DNA from: Hyphomicrobiales bacterium
GTDB taxonomy: Bacteria; Pseudomonadota; Alphaproteobacteria; Rhizobiales; Methyloligellaceae
Direction of reading: 5' to 3'
Length of the DNA: 40,527 nucleotides
Assembly: GCA_021775575.1 (NCBI GenBank)
Contig: JAJFHO010000253.1
Location: 1 to 40,527, forward strand
Shown: positions 14,521-23,417 of the stretch, piece after piece
How the letters are laid out: each line of letters begins with the position of its first letter
Numbering within the stretch: position 1 is the first letter of the stretch
Translations under genes and position numbers: made by a program
Notes under the pieces: model-generated
What the model was told of the DNA's origin: nothing
Seen by the model: the letters and a program-made list of their open reading frames with translations, nothing else
Database searches by the model: none

Positions 14521-15492
14521 ATGTTCGGATTCGAGATTTTCGTTATCGTTGTCGTCCTGCTGGTCATCTTGACGATCATTGCCGGCATCAAGATCGTTCC
14601 CCAAGGCTACAACTACACGGTCGAGCGTTTCGGTCGCTACATGCGCACCCTGACGCCGGGTCTCGCGATCATCATCCCGTTCATCGACCGGATCGGGCAC
14701 AAGATAAACATGATGGAACTGGTGCTCGCCGTCCCGAGCCAGGAGATTATCACCAAGGACAATGCCATGGTGCAGGTGGATGGCGTGGCCTTCTATCAGA
14801 TTCTGGACGCCGCCCAGGCGAGTTACGAGGTCAACAATCTGGAGAACGCGACCCTCAATCTGACCATGACCAATATCCGTACGGTCATGGGGTCGATGGA
14901 TTTGGACGAGTTGCTGTCACAACGCGATGAAATCAACCATCGGCTACTCAAGGTTGTCGATGACGCGACGCAAACCTGGGGGGTGAAGGTTACGCGTGTG
15001 GAGATCAAGGATATCAATCCGCCGCGCGATCTGGTGGATGCCATGGGCCGGCAGATGAAGGCGGAGCGTGAGAAGCGCTCGGAAATCCTGATCGCGGAAG
15101 GGATGCGGCAGTCGGAAATCCTGAAAGCGGAAGGCGAGAAGCAGGGGCAGATTCTTTCCGCTGAAGGCCGCCGCGAGGCTGCATTCAGAGATGCCGAAGC
15201 GCGCGAGCGTGAGGCCGAGGCCGAGGCCCGCGCGACGCAAATGGTCTCGGATGCGATCGCTTCGGGCAATTTGCAGGCGATCAATTATTTTGTCGCCAAC
15301 AATTATATCGATGCGCTGAAGGAGCTGGCCAAGGCGCCAAACCAGAAAGTACTGATGCTCCCCGTCGAGGCGGCTTCGGTGATCGGCGCAATCGGCGGTA
15401 TCGCCGACATTACGCGCGAAGCATTTGGCGGCGGCGGAGACAATCCGCAAGCTCCCGCAACCCGTCCGCGCGGCTCGGTCCCCAGCAGCTGA
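14521..15492 (+). CDS. SPFH/band 7 membrane scaffold protein (QmcA-like)
   Basis: 323-residue stomatin/prohibitin-family protein. It has an N-terminal membrane anchor (about residues 4-24), then the SPFH domain starting [16 protein letters not shown] and running to about residue 180 ([14 protein letters not shown]). A long charged coiled coil follows (about 175-245, rich in EGEKQGQ and EAEAEARA), and then a Gly/Pro-rich tail. Such proteins oligomerise into membrane microdomains and can modulate proteases such as FtsH. The downstream gene encodes an NfeD protein 26 bases after the stop, the classic pairing for this family. The assignment is firm; the exact physiological role is not known. Confidence 0.93.
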   Translation: MFGFEIFVIVVVLLVILTIIAGIKIVPQGYNYTVERFGRYMRTLTPGLAIIIPFIDRIGHKINMMELVLAVPSQEIITKDNAMVQVDGVAFYQILDAAQASYEVNNLENATLNLTMTNIRTVMGSMDLDELLSQRDEINHRLLKVVDDATQTWGVKVTRVEIKDINPPRDLVDAMGRQMKAEREKRSEILIAEGMRQSEILKAEGEKQGQILSAEGRREAAFRDAEAREREAEAEARATQMVSDAIASGNLQAINYFVANNYIDALKELAKAPNQKVLMLPVEAASVIGAIGGIADITREAFGGGGDNPQAPATRPRGSVPSS

Positions 15493-15518
15493 TTGGAATT
15501 GGAGAGGTAACAACCGGC

Positions 15519-15968
15519 ATGTTCGAATTCATGGCAGAACTTAAGGAATGGAACTGGCTCATTCTTGCAGGGCTGTTTCTGGCGCTCGAATTGCTGGCGC
15601 CGGGTATTTTTCTGATCTGGTTGGGGATCGCGGCGGCCATTGTCGGGATGATTTCATTGACCATCGAAATGGGCTGGCAGTGGCAGCTGGTCCTGTTCGC
15701 AATTCTGTCCCTGCTGGCCGTGTTCGCAGTGCATAAATTTTTGCGCACCAGCGATACGGTTTCCGACCGGCCATTACTCAACCGCCGCGCTCAACAGCAA
15801 ATCGGCAAGACCTATGTCCTCGCCGAGGCTATTGAGAACGGCCGCGGCAAAATCAAGATCGGCGACTCTCTGTGGCGGGTCGAAGGACCCGATGCAGCCG
15901 AAGGAAAATCGGTAACCGTCACCGGCGCCGACGGCACCGTGCTCCAGGTCAAGCCTGAACAGGTCTGA
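15519..15968 (+). CDS. NfeD-family membrane protein
   Basis: 149 residues: hydrophobic segments at about 11-30 (NWLILAGLFLALELL), 31-50 and 52-72, then a soluble OB-fold domain (about 85-149, LNRRAQQQIGKTYVL to VTVTGADGTVLQV). This is the short NfeD type (NfeD1b-like), without the ClpP-like protease domain. NfeD proteins act with the SPFH protein encoded just upstream in membrane domain organisation and quality control. A GAGAGG ribosome-binding site precedes the ATG. It converges on the stator gene motB-like with a 20-base gap. Confidence 0.92.
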   Translation: MFEFMAELKEWNWLILAGLFLALELLAPGIFLIWLGIAAAIVGMISLTIEMGWQWQLVLFAILSLLAVFAVHKFLRTSDTVSDRPLLNRRAQQQIGKTYVLAEAIENGRGKIKIGDSLWRVEGPDAAEGKSVTVTGADGTVLQVKPEQV

Positions 15969-15988
15969 CCCTTACGCAATTGCTCGGC

Positions 15989-16843
15989 CTATGGCTTGTG
16001 GTCGACCGGGTAGGGCGGCGCTTCCGCCATGATGAGAATAGTAATGCGCCGGTTCGAGGCAAGGAAGGGGTCGTCGGGGAATAGCGGCTGGGTGTCCGCC
16101 CGGCCCATAATCGAATGGAAGCGGTCGTGCGGGATGCCATTTCTGGCAAGAATGCGCCGTGCTGCTTTCGCCCGGTCGGCGGACAGATCCCACAGCGTGT
16201 AGCCCGGACGTTCATACAGACGCGACGAGTCGGTGTGCCCGGTAACCTGTATCCGGTTCGGCAGGCCCTTGAGGACCGGCGCCATCTTGGCCAGGATGCG
16301 GCGGGTGCGCTCATAGGGTGCCGTCGCGCCGGGCGGAAACATCGACCGGCCCTCTTGGTCTACGAGCTGAATATGCAAGCCTTCCGGCGTTTCCTCGACA
16401 AGGATATTATCTGACAATTCGGAGATTTCAGGCATTTCGCGCCAGGCTTGGCGGAGAGAAGCCGCCGCGACGGCAAACTGCCGGGGCCGTTCGATATCGG
16501 TTTTCTCGATGTCGTGGGTATTCGCTTCCGGCCCCTGTTTGCGATGCTCGTCATGGCGCTGTTCGGAGAAATCGGAATCGGTTTCGCGCGGGATCGGCGA
16601 CACGGCCCGGATATAGTCGCGCACCGGCGATCCTTCCTTCTCGATCATGCCGGCCTTACGGGCAACATATTTGATGCCGAAAGCCTCGCGCATCGATCCG
16701 GCGACGACCTGCAGCTTCTCCTTATCCTGGATCGAGAAAGAGATGAGCAAGACAAAAAAGCAGACAAGGATCGACATCAGATCGGCGAAGGTGATCAGCC
16801 ATTCCGGCAAGCCGGCAGGTGGTTTTTTTGGTCTCTTTGCCAT
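15989..16843 (-). CDS. motB: MotB/PomB-like flagellar stator protein (OmpA-like C-terminus)
   Basis: 284 residues. A single N-terminal transmembrane helix (about 16-37) carries the ion-conducting Asp21 in WLITFADLMSILVCFF. A charged linker (about 60-110) follows. The C-terminal OmpA/MotB peptidoglycan-binding domain (about 165-275) shows IQVTGHTDSSRL, LSADRAKAARRIL and NRRITILIM. It anchors the stator to the cell wall while ions pass at the helix. It is encoded 44 bases after the MotA-like gene, on the same strand. The MotA partner is of PomA type, so the coupling ion may be sodium, but this is not decided by sequence. No other flagellar gene is in the window. Confidence 0.88.
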   Translation of the reverse strand: MAKRPKKPPAGLPEWLITFADLMSILVCFFVLLISFSIQDKEKLQVVAGSMREAFGIKYVARKAGMIEKEGSPVRDYIRAVSPIPRETDSDFSEQRHDEHRKQGPEANTHDIEKTDIERPRQFAVAAASLRQAWREMPEISELSDNILVEETPEGLHIQLVDQEGRSMFPPGATAPYERTRRILAKMAPVLKGLPNRIQVTGHTDSSRLYERPGYTLWDLSADRAKAARRILARNGIPHDRFHSIMGRADTQPLFPDDPFLASNRRITILIMAEAPPYPVDHKP

Positions 16844-16887
16844 TGTTCTCTACGGAACCTCGTCAGGCCTGCAGGGGTTGTCTTCGG

Positions 16888-17670
16888 TCAGCTCGCGACG
16901 GCGACTTCGGCAGCCAGCATCTGCGCCCGCTGTTTTTCCGGCAGGTAGGAGACCAGCATCTCGCGGATCAGATTTGGGTTCTTGCCCTGGCTGAGCTGAA
17001 TAATGCCGTCGATCGAGAGTGTCTGGTTGACCTCGACAATCTTGCCTTTGGTCGACAGCTTGTCTGCGATGGGAAGGGCGATGAGGTTGGAGATTACCGC
17101 GCCATAGAGCGTTGTCAGCAGGGCGACGGCCATGGCCGGGCCGATGGATGAAGGATCGTCCATGGCACTGAGCATTTGCACGAGGCCGACCAGAGTGCCG
17201 ATCATTCCAAAAGCCGGCGCCGCGTCGCCGATCGCCTTGTAGATACGCTGTCCCTCGTCAAGCCGCTCAAGATTGAGATCCCGCTCTCGTTCCAGCATTT
17301 CAACGATTACGTCCCTCTCATATCCGTCGGCGACGAACCGGGCGCCTTTGGAGAGGAATTCATCTTCGATCTCGACATTCTCAAGACCCAGCGGTCCATC
17401 CTTGCGAACAACCTCGGCGAGCTGCGCGATCTGCTCGATCATGTCCTTGGGGTTCGTGTTTTTGTGGGTAAAGGCCACCTTTCCGCCGAGAACAAGGGCA
17501 TGGTAAACGTTAGCAAGCGGAAAACGGATAACCGTGGCGGCGAAACCGCCCCCTACGACGATCAGTATGGAAGGTACATTGACAAAGGTCCCGACATCGC
17601 CGCCTATCAGAATCGCGACGGCAACGACGGTCGAGCCAGCCAAAATACCGGCGATTGTGGCAATATCCAT
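16888..17670 (-). CDS. motA: MotA/PomA-like flagellar stator protein
   Basis: 260 residues, four transmembrane helices in the MotA/TolQ/ExbB channel family. The N-terminus MDIATIAGILAGSTVV and the segment NVPSILIVVGGGFAATVI resemble PomA-type stators. The conserved channel segments are APAFGMIGTLVGLVQML (TM3, about 150-166) and VALLTTLYGAVISNL (TM4). The cytoplasmic loop with LERERDLNLERLDEG interacts with the rotor in relatives. CGGGAG precedes the ATG. Its stop is 44 bases before motB. A CtrA-like sequence lies about 80-95 bases upstream of the start. Ion specificity remains open. Confidence 0.9.
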   Translation of the reverse strand: MDIATIAGILAGSTVVAVAILIGGDVGTFVNVPSILIVVGGGFAATVIRFPLANVYHALVLGGKVAFTHKNTNPKDMIEQIAQLAEVVRKDGPLGLENVEIEDEFLSKGARFVADGYERDVIVEMLERERDLNLERLDEGQRIYKAIGDAAPAFGMIGTLVGLVQMLSAMDDPSSIGPAMAVALLTTLYGAVISNLIALPIADKLSTKGKIVEVNQTLSIDGIIQLSQGKNPNLIREMLVSYLPEKQRAQMLAAEVAVAS

Positions 17671-17750
17671 TTTGACTCCCGAAACTCATACTGAACGGCC
17701 TGGCAAATGCCGCAGGTCTCATCAGCTGTTGGAATTTTAAGGCTGCTCCC

Positions 17751-17765
17751 CTAACCAAACGCTAA
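17751..17765 (-). promoter_or_regulatory. CtrA-like sequence upstream of motA
   Basis: On the minus strand the sequence is TTAG-N7-TTAG, against the CtrA consensus TTAA-N7-TTAA. It has one mismatch per half and lies about 85 bases before the motA start. CtrA controls motility genes in many alphaproteobacteria, so placement makes sense, but such degenerate sites arise often by chance. The rest of the 203-base gap (17671-17873) shows only a weak stem at 17824-17844. Confidence 0.2.
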
Positions 17766-17873
17766 GCGAGTGCCGCTGGAAACGGCTCTCCTGCAGGCTT
17801 TTTGGGGCTTTGGGCCGGTTTTGGACGGTTTGGGAAAGACCGTCTTAACCATAACGTCATTTGTGCGACGCAA

Positions 17874-19370
17874 CTAAGAGTGAAACCACCGTGAGACAGC
17901 TTTCCGATCGGATTGGGAAAGCGTCATGAAGAGCTTTGTCCGCCTGAGCAGAAAATCCTCCGCTGTTGCGGCGTCTTCGGTTTCCCGCGAGAAGACCAAC
18001 TCCGCCTCGGGCACGCCCGGGACAATTTCATGCGCCAATCCAGGCCGGTGGGCGATCTGGTCGAACAAAGCCATCATACGGTCGCCATAGGTGCGGGCCC
18101 AGCGATGGCGAATGTGCGAGCCAAGCGCTTCCGGCCCATGTTCGGCGTGGCTTGCCAGCTCCTCATGCGAAAAATGCCCGCCGGGCAGGATCGCGCTGCG
18201 CGTCCAGCGTCCGCCCATGCGCGCGCCCATCCGGGCAAGGCGCCGCATCACCGTCTCGGCCAGATGGCGGTGCGTCGTCAATTTCCCGCCATAAACAGTC
18301 ACGAACCCGCCATTGCCCTGCGCGCGGTAATTCAAATCGGAACCGCGTGTGACCTTGCTGGGGTCTCTGCTGCCATCGTCGATGAGCGGGCGCACGCCCG
18401 ACCAGGTCCAGACGATATCTTCCGGTTCGGCAGCCCCTCCGGGATGTGCGAAGTAGCGGTTGTAGACGCGCAGCAGATAGTCCGCTTCCGCAGCGGTGCA
18501 TTTTGCGTCGGAGGGATCGCCGTCATGCGGTACATCCGTCGTGCCGATTACGAGGAACCGGTTCCGCAGCCAGGGCAGCGTGAACACCACGCGTCCGTCG
18601 TCATTCTGCAGCGTGTAGGCGTTGAGTTCTGGCGGTTCCGGCATCGGCAGGACAAGATGGCTGCCGCGAATGAGCCGAAGATCCTGCGCCGCCGGCGGCG
18701 CATCGCATAGTCCGGCAATCTCATTGGCCCAGGGACCGGCGGCATTCACGACGAAACGGGCGTCGACCTCAAAGCGGTTGCCGCCCTGAGACAGGGTGAC
18801 GGAATAGCCGTCTTCCTTCGCCCGGATGTCTTTCACCGCGCGGCGGTTGGCGATATCGGCGCCGCGTTCGCGGGCATCGATCAGAAGCGCCAACACCAGC
18901 CGGGCGTCGTCGGTACGGCAATCGTGATAATGCAGTACCGCATTGAGCTTTTCCGGGCGCAGCCGCGGCAGGGCGCCGATTTCGGCGCGTGAAAGACGGC
19001 CGCTGGCGGCGAGAGATTTGCTGCCGGACAGAAAGTCGTAGAGTTTCAGGCCAAGATGAACGAGCCAGGCCGGGCGTTTCTGGTCCGAGGTCAGCGGCAT
19101 CAGGAATTTGAGCGGTTCGACGAGATAAGGCGCCGCCTTGAGGAGGCTTTCGCGCTCGCGCAGCGACTGCCGCACCAGCGAAAACTCGTATGACTCAAGA
19201 TAGCGAAGTCCGCCGTGAATAAGTTTGGACGAGGCGGATGACGTGGCACAGGCGTAATCACCTTTTTCGGCGAGCATGACCGACAGGCCACGTCCCGCGG
19301 CGTCGCGCGCGATTGCGGCACCGTTGATTCCGCCGCCGACTACAAGCAGATCAACCGCTCTTTTCGTCAT
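17874..19370 (-). CDS. glpD: Glycerol-3-phosphate dehydrogenase (FAD-dependent)
   Basis: Membrane-associated flavoenzyme oxidising sn-glycerol 3-phosphate to dihydroxyacetone phosphate and passing electrons to quinone; 498 residues. The FAD-binding motif VVGGGINGAAIARDAAGRG lies at residues 10-28. The family motif TSSASSKLIHGGLRYLE follows near residue 43, and IGTTDVPHDGDP and VYGGKLTTHRHLAE further on. A C-terminal helical domain begins about residue 380. No glpK, glpF or repressor is adjacent, so glycerol entry must be encoded elsewhere. AGGAC precedes the ATG weakly. It follows kdsD by 85 bases on the same strand; a shared transcript is possible but not required. Confidence 0.95.
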   Translation of the reverse strand: MTKRAVDLLVVGGGINGAAIARDAAGRGLSVMLAEKGDYACATSSASSKLIHGGLRYLESYEFSLVRQSLRERESLLKAAPYLVEPLKFLMPLTSDQKRPAWLVHLGLKLYDFLSGSKSLAASGRLSRAEIGALPRLRPEKLNAVLHYHDCRTDDARLVLALLIDARERGADIANRRAVKDIRAKEDGYSVTLSQGGNRFEVDARFVVNAAGPWANEIAGLCDAPPAAQDLRLIRGSHLVLPMPEPPELNAYTLQNDDGRVVFTLPWLRNRFLVIGTTDVPHDGDPSDAKCTAAEADYLLRVYNRYFAHPGGAAEPEDIVWTWSGVRPLIDDGSRDPSKVTRGSDLNYRAQGNGGFVTVYGGKLTTHRHLAETVMRRLARMGARMGGRWTRSAILPGGHFSHEELASHAEHGPEALGSHIRHRWARTYGDRMMALFDQIAHRPGLAHEIVPGVPEAELVFSRETEDAATAEDFLLRRTKLFMTLSQSDRKAVSRWFHS

Positions 19371-19455
19371 GAGTGCAAGTCCTGGTATAGCCGCGCAGCG
19401 ACTCGCGCCCGCGCCAAGGGTAGGTGGCTCGGATTGTCAAACCGAGCCGGTCCGG

Positions 19456-20466
19456 TCAGGCGACGCCGGCTCGCAATAGGTCGTGAATATGGACGATTCC
19501 AACCGGGAGATCGTCTTCGACGATGAAAAGCGCGGTAATATTGGAGCTATTGATCAATTCCAGGGCCGCGCTGGCGAGCGTGTCGGGCGTCGCGGTTTTG
19601 GGGCTGCCGGTCATTATCGTCCCGGCACTGCGATTGACGAGATCGTCGCCCATGTTTCGCCGCAGGTCGCCATCCGTAATAATGCCGGCGAGCTTGCCGT
19701 CCGCGTCGACGACGCCAAGGCATCCGAAGCTTTTTTCCGTCATCGTCACAAGCGCTTCGCCCATGACCATATCGGTGTTGACCAATGGCAGCTCGCTTCC
19801 GGTGTGCATGATGTCGGAGACGAATTTCAGCTTGGCGCCAAGCTGCCCGCCCGGATGGTAGGTCTTGAAGTCCCTTGCGGTGAAGCCCTTGCTTTCCAGC
19901 AGAGCGATCGCCAGGCAGTCGCCCAGTGCGAGTTGCATTATCGTTGAGGTCGTGGGCGCGAGCCCATGCGGGCAGGCCTCCTTGGTTTTCGGGAGGACGA
20001 GGGAGATTTCCGCGGCCTTGGACAGAGAGCTGCCGGCCTGTGAGGAAACGGCGATCAGGGGTACGGCAAACCGGCGCGAATAGGTGATCAGGTTGGCGAG
20101 TTCGATCGTCTCTCCCGACCAGGAAAAGGCCAGCACGACGTCGTCGCGGGCAATCATGCCGAGATCGCCATGACTGGCTTCGCTCGGATGTACGAAATAG
20201 GCGGGCGTGCCGGTCGAAGCAAGCGTCGCGGCGACTTTTTGGCCGACATGGCCGCTTTTGCCCATACCGGTAACGATTGTCCGGCCGCTGGCCTTGCCGA
20301 TCAGGCTGACAGCGCCGGCAAAAGCTTCAGCCAGTGGTCCGCCGAGAGCGTGCCTGAGCGCACCCAGGCCTTCATATTCAAGTTCGAGCGTGCGGCGCGC
20401 GGAGGCGGCGATCTCGTCGGGGCCCGGGATTTTTCCCTTTGGCACGCTTTTCAGTGACACCGGCAT
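19456..20466 (-). CDS. kdsD: Arabinose-5-phosphate isomerase (KdsD/KpsF)
   Basis: Converts ribulose 5-phosphate to arabinose 5-phosphate, the first committed step to Kdo for lipopolysaccharide or capsule; 336 residues. The SIS domain (about 25-180) has VTGMGKSGHVGQKVAATLAS, SEASHGDLGMI and FSWSGETIEL. KTYHPGGQLGAKLKFVSDIM marks the linker to a CBS pair (about 205-330), as in all long KdsD proteins. ATG at 20466 is chosen from family length and an AGGAAT upstream; ATG at 20526 with a nearby GGAG would add 20 residues. It is divergent from the beta-barrel gene and near galU and galE, fitting surface-glycan supply. Confidence 0.93.
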   Translation of the reverse strand: MPVSLKSVPKGKIPGPDEIAASARRTLELEYEGLGALRHALGGPLAEAFAGAVSLIGKASGRTIVTGMGKSGHVGQKVAATLASTGTPAYFVHPSEASHGDLGMIARDDVVLAFSWSGETIELANLITYSRRFAVPLIAVSSQAGSSLSKAAEISLVLPKTKEACPHGLAPTTSTIMQLALGDCLAIALLESKGFTARDFKTYHPGGQLGAKLKFVSDIMHTGSELPLVNTDMVMGEALVTMTEKSFGCLGVVDADGKLAGIITDGDLRRNMGDDLVNRSAGTIMTGSPKTATPDTLASAALELINSSNITALFIVEDDLPVGIVHIHDLLRAGVA

Positions 20467-20691
20467 GGCGGTTCTTATTCCTTCAGTGGACAGGGTATCG
20501 GACCACGGCACATTAGCCGCTCGCATCGCTCCATTCCAGCGCCATTCGTGCTGCGATGGGCGATGTCGGGGCAGACTTGGCGCAACTTTATGGTAAACGG
20601 CTCATTAACCCGTCTCACCTTAATCTTCAGCAGTAATCGGTAGTGCGTACCCTAACCGGGCTTCGTTAAGAAGCGCCGGGCCCTGTGACTT

Positions 20692-22371
20692 ATGAGACGG
20701 TGCCACGTGCCGCGTTCCACTGAAAATTACCGGTTTCACCGAGCTGCCGCTGTGCCGCTCCTTATGGTCCTGGGGGTGGCCGGAGCGGGGAGCGCGCTGG
20801 CGCAGACGCCTGAACAGCGCGATGGCGCGCGACCGGGCGCATCCGCCGTCGGCTCGGGCGGGCAACGGCAAATTGAAGACCTTCGCAGGCAAATCGACCC
20901 TGATGCGCCGGCCGACCCTTTTGCCGCCGACCGCGCCGCCGACGATGCTAGGGAAAGCCGCCGGCGCAGCGAACGCGGCAGAGCGCTGGACGGGAGCCTG
21001 GACATCGAAATCGATCGGGCTGACGATAATTCAGCCGAGGGCATCTCCGCGCGCGACGATACCGATTCGCTCGACGATGCCGACGACAGGGCCCCCTCGC
21101 GCGACCGCGATGGTCAGGACCGCACTGCGACCGAGGACCAACGGGACGACCGCGTGCCTCAAACAGCGGACCCGCTTCTGGCGTCGGACAGCGATGACGA
21201 TAGAGCCGCCACCGGCCGCGACATATCCGAGACCAGCCCCTACGACGCGACGGGAATCCGTGTTGGCAGCTTTCTGCTGTTCCCCGAACTCAGCGTCGAG
21301 ACGGTATTCACCGACAATGTGCTGCAATCATCGACCAGCGCGCGCTCCGACCATGCCTACGCCTTGTCGCCAAGCCTTGTTCTTCGGTCCGACTGGAGTC
21401 GCCACTCGCTGGAAGCCACGCTCGCTGCGACGCGGAGCTATTACGATGATTTCCAGGAGCAGGATGATGAGACCTACGCCGGCGCGCTGCAGGGACGCTT
21501 CGATGTAACGCGCCGGACGGCAATTCAGCTCGATACGGCCTATCTGTTCGACAAGGAAGAAGTCTCCTCCGACGATACGCCGGCCGGGGCGGCAGAACGT
21601 ACACCATTCATCATACGCAGCGCGGAGGCCGAACTGCGGCATCGTTTCAACCGGCTGACCGCCAGCCTGCGCGGGCGGCTCAGCGATGAAGACTATGACG
21701 ACGTGGCGCTGATTGGCGGGGGAACCGCGAATAATGACGACCGCGATCTGACCGAGCGGGAAGTGACGGGACGTCTGTCTTACGAATTCCGGCCTGGAGT
21801 CGCCGGGTTCATCGAAGGCAGCAGGAATGAGCGCGACTTCGACACGCCGATCGACGATAACGGTATTCGCAGCGGATCGCAGGGCTACCGGGCCCTGACC
21901 GGCCTGACGCTGGAATTCACCGGCAAGCTCACCGGTGAAATTGCCGCCGGGTTCGCCCGGCAGACGCCCGAGGAAACGCGCCTTGAAGATGTGTCGGGGC
22001 TGATATTCACTGCCGGCCTGGAATGGCGGGCGACGCCGTTGACCACATTGCGGTTCGACGCCACATCCGAAATTGAGGAGACCACGCTGGCCAATTCTGC
22101 CGGAGCGCTGGTGCGGCGGGCCGAAATCTCCGTCGAACACGCTTTCCGCGAAAATATAATCGCCGGTATCGCGTTCGGCTATGAAATGGAAGACTTCTCG
22201 GGTTCGGGCCAGCAGGATCGGGACTATACGGCCGGCATTACCGGCGAATATTTGTTGACGCCGTCGGCCGCACTGACCGGCTCTTATGAATTCAACAAAT
22301 CCACAAGCAGCATACCGGGCAACGATTATGTCGAGAACGAAGTGCGGCTCGGCTTCCGGCTGCGGCGGTGA
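20692..22371 (+). CDS. BBP2-like outer-membrane beta-barrel protein with acidic N-terminal region
   Basis: 559 residues. A signal peptide (about 1-38, LLMVLGVAGAGSALA-Q) is followed by a low-complexity acidic/basic stretch (about 40-175) very rich in Asp and Arg. After that come about 380 residues of alternating beta strands ending in EVRLGFRLRR. Strand-rich repeats such as LSVETVFTDNVLQSS and ELRHRFNRLTASLRGRL resemble the putative beta-barrel porin 2 family (PF10082), often found beside exopolysaccharide genes. The terminal residue is Arg rather than the usual Phe. It is flanked by kdsD and galU. No clear ribosome-binding site precedes the ATG. A role in polysaccharide export or anchoring is inference from neighbours. 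Confidence 0.75.
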   Translation: MRRCHVPRSTENYRFHRAAAVPLLMVLGVAGAGSALAQTPEQRDGARPGASAVGSGGQRQIEDLRRQIDPDAPADPFAADRAADDARESRRRSERGRALDGSLDIEIDRADDNSAEGISARDDTDSLDDADDRAPSRDRDGQDRTATEDQRDDRVPQTADPLLASDSDDDRAATGRDISETSPYDATGIRVGSFLLFPELSVETVFTDNVLQSSTSARSDHAYALSPSLVLRSDWSRHSLEATLAATRSYYDDFQEQDDETYAGALQGRFDVTRRTAIQLDTAYLFDKEEVSSDDTPAGAAERTPFIIRSAEAELRHRFNRLTASLRGRLSDEDYDDVALIGGGTANNDDRDLTEREVTGRLSYEFRPGVAGFIEGSRNERDFDTPIDDNGIRSGSQGYRALTGLTLEFTGKLTGEIAAGFARQTPEETRLEDVSGLIFTAGLEWRATPLTTLRFDATSEIEETTLANSAGALVRRAEISVEHAFRENIIAGIAFGYEMEDFSGSGQQDRDYTAGITGEYLLTPSAALTGSYEFNKSTSSIPGNDYVENEVRLGFRLRR

Positions 22372-22388
22372 CGTCGCCGGCGGTCCGT

Positions 22389-23261
22389 TCAGATCAGCCT
22401 TTTGATCTCTTCGCGCAGGGCCGGCGCGATTTCCTCGCGCGCCAGAGCGAAGGCCAGATTGGCGGCAAGGAAACCAACCTTCGAACCGCAATCGAAACTG
22501 CGCCCTTCATATCGGACACCGTGAAAGGGCTGCGTGGCAAGCAGGGTGATCATCGCATCGGTGAGCTGAATCTCGCCGCCAGCGCCGCGCTCCTGGTTTT
22601 CCAGGATGCCGAATATTTCGGGCTGCAGGATGTAGCGGCCCATGATGATCAGGTTGGATGGTGCCGTCCCCGGCGCCGGTTTCTCGACCATTCCCGTGAT
22701 TGGAATTGCGTTTCCATCATCTTCGCCAATGCTGACGACGCCATAATTCTGCGTATCGCTTTCCGGCACTTCTTCCAGGGCCAGCACGTTGCCGCCACGC
22801 GCTTCATAGATCTCGTTCAGTTGCGCCAGGCAGCCTTTGCCTGCGGCCTGAACCAGAACATCGGGGAGCAGCAGGGCAAAGGGTTCGCCGCCGACCAGAT
22901 CGCGGGCGCACCAGACCGCGTGGCCGAGGCCAAGCGGCGACTGCTGGCGGGTAAAGCTGGTCTGGCCCGCGTCCGGCATATCGGTTTCGAGCAAATCGAG
23001 CTCGGCCTGTTTGCCGCGCTCCCGCAGCACCGATTCAAGCTCGAACTGCCGGTCGAAATGATCCTCGATAATGCTCTTGTTCCGCCCGGTTACGAAAATG
23101 AAATGTTCGATTCCAGCCGCCCGCGCCTCATCGACGACATGCTGAATCAGCGGTCTGTCGACCACGGTCAGCATTTCCTTCGGCATCGCCTTGGTCGCCG
23201 GCAGGAACCGGGTGCCAAGGCCGGCGACGGGGAAGACGGCTTTTCGTATCGGTTGGGTCAT
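22389..23261 (-). CDS. galU: UTP-glucose-1-phosphate uridylyltransferase
   Basis: Makes UDP-glucose from UTP and glucose 1-phosphate; 290 residues. The nucleotide-binding signature [18 protein letters not shown] is at about residue 15, followed by [13 protein letters not shown]. Further family motifs are [20 protein letters not shown] and GEIQLTDAM. The ATG at 23261 ([14 protein letters not shown]) is chosen because it opens the enzyme core; an upstream in-frame start at 23369 would add unconserved residues. It is divergent from galE across a 156-base gap, so UDP-glucose synthesis and epimerisation are encoded side by side. It converges on the beta-barrel gene with a 17-base gap. Confidence 0.96.
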   Translation of the reverse strand: MTQPIRKAVFPVAGLGTRFLPATKAMPKEMLTVVDRPLIQHVVDEARAAGIEHFIFVTGRNKSIIEDHFDRQFELESVLRERGKQAELDLLETDMPDAGQTSFTRQQSPLGLGHAVWCARDLVGGEPFALLLPDVLVQAAGKGCLAQLNEIYEARGGNVLALEEVPESDTQNYGVVSIGEDDGNAIPITGMVEKPAPGTAPSNLIIMGRYILQPEIFGILENQERGAGGEIQLTDAMITLLATQPFHGVRYEGRSFDCGSKVGFLAANLAFALAREEIAPALREEIKRLI

Positions 23262-23417
23262 AAATTCAGTTTCCGGTAACCAAGAAATTCGAGAATCACC
23301 TTGTAACCAAGGATGGTACAGGCCGCCAGCTGCGGGCTTAGCGGTCGTTAAACGACTTTCCTGTATCACAGCGTCATTGCGAAAAGCTTATCTCCGGGGG
23401 GAAAGGGCGTTAGTGCT

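Noticed and set aside
17824-17844. GACGGT/ACCGTC stem downstream of glpD as a terminator.
   Set aside because: On the minus strand it is followed by CAAAACC, not T residues. A 6-bp stem alone is weak.
21328-22491. A 387-codon minus-strand frame opposite the beta-barrel gene.
   Set aside because: The plus-strand frame has a signal peptide and amphipathic strands; the minus-strand frame has neither.
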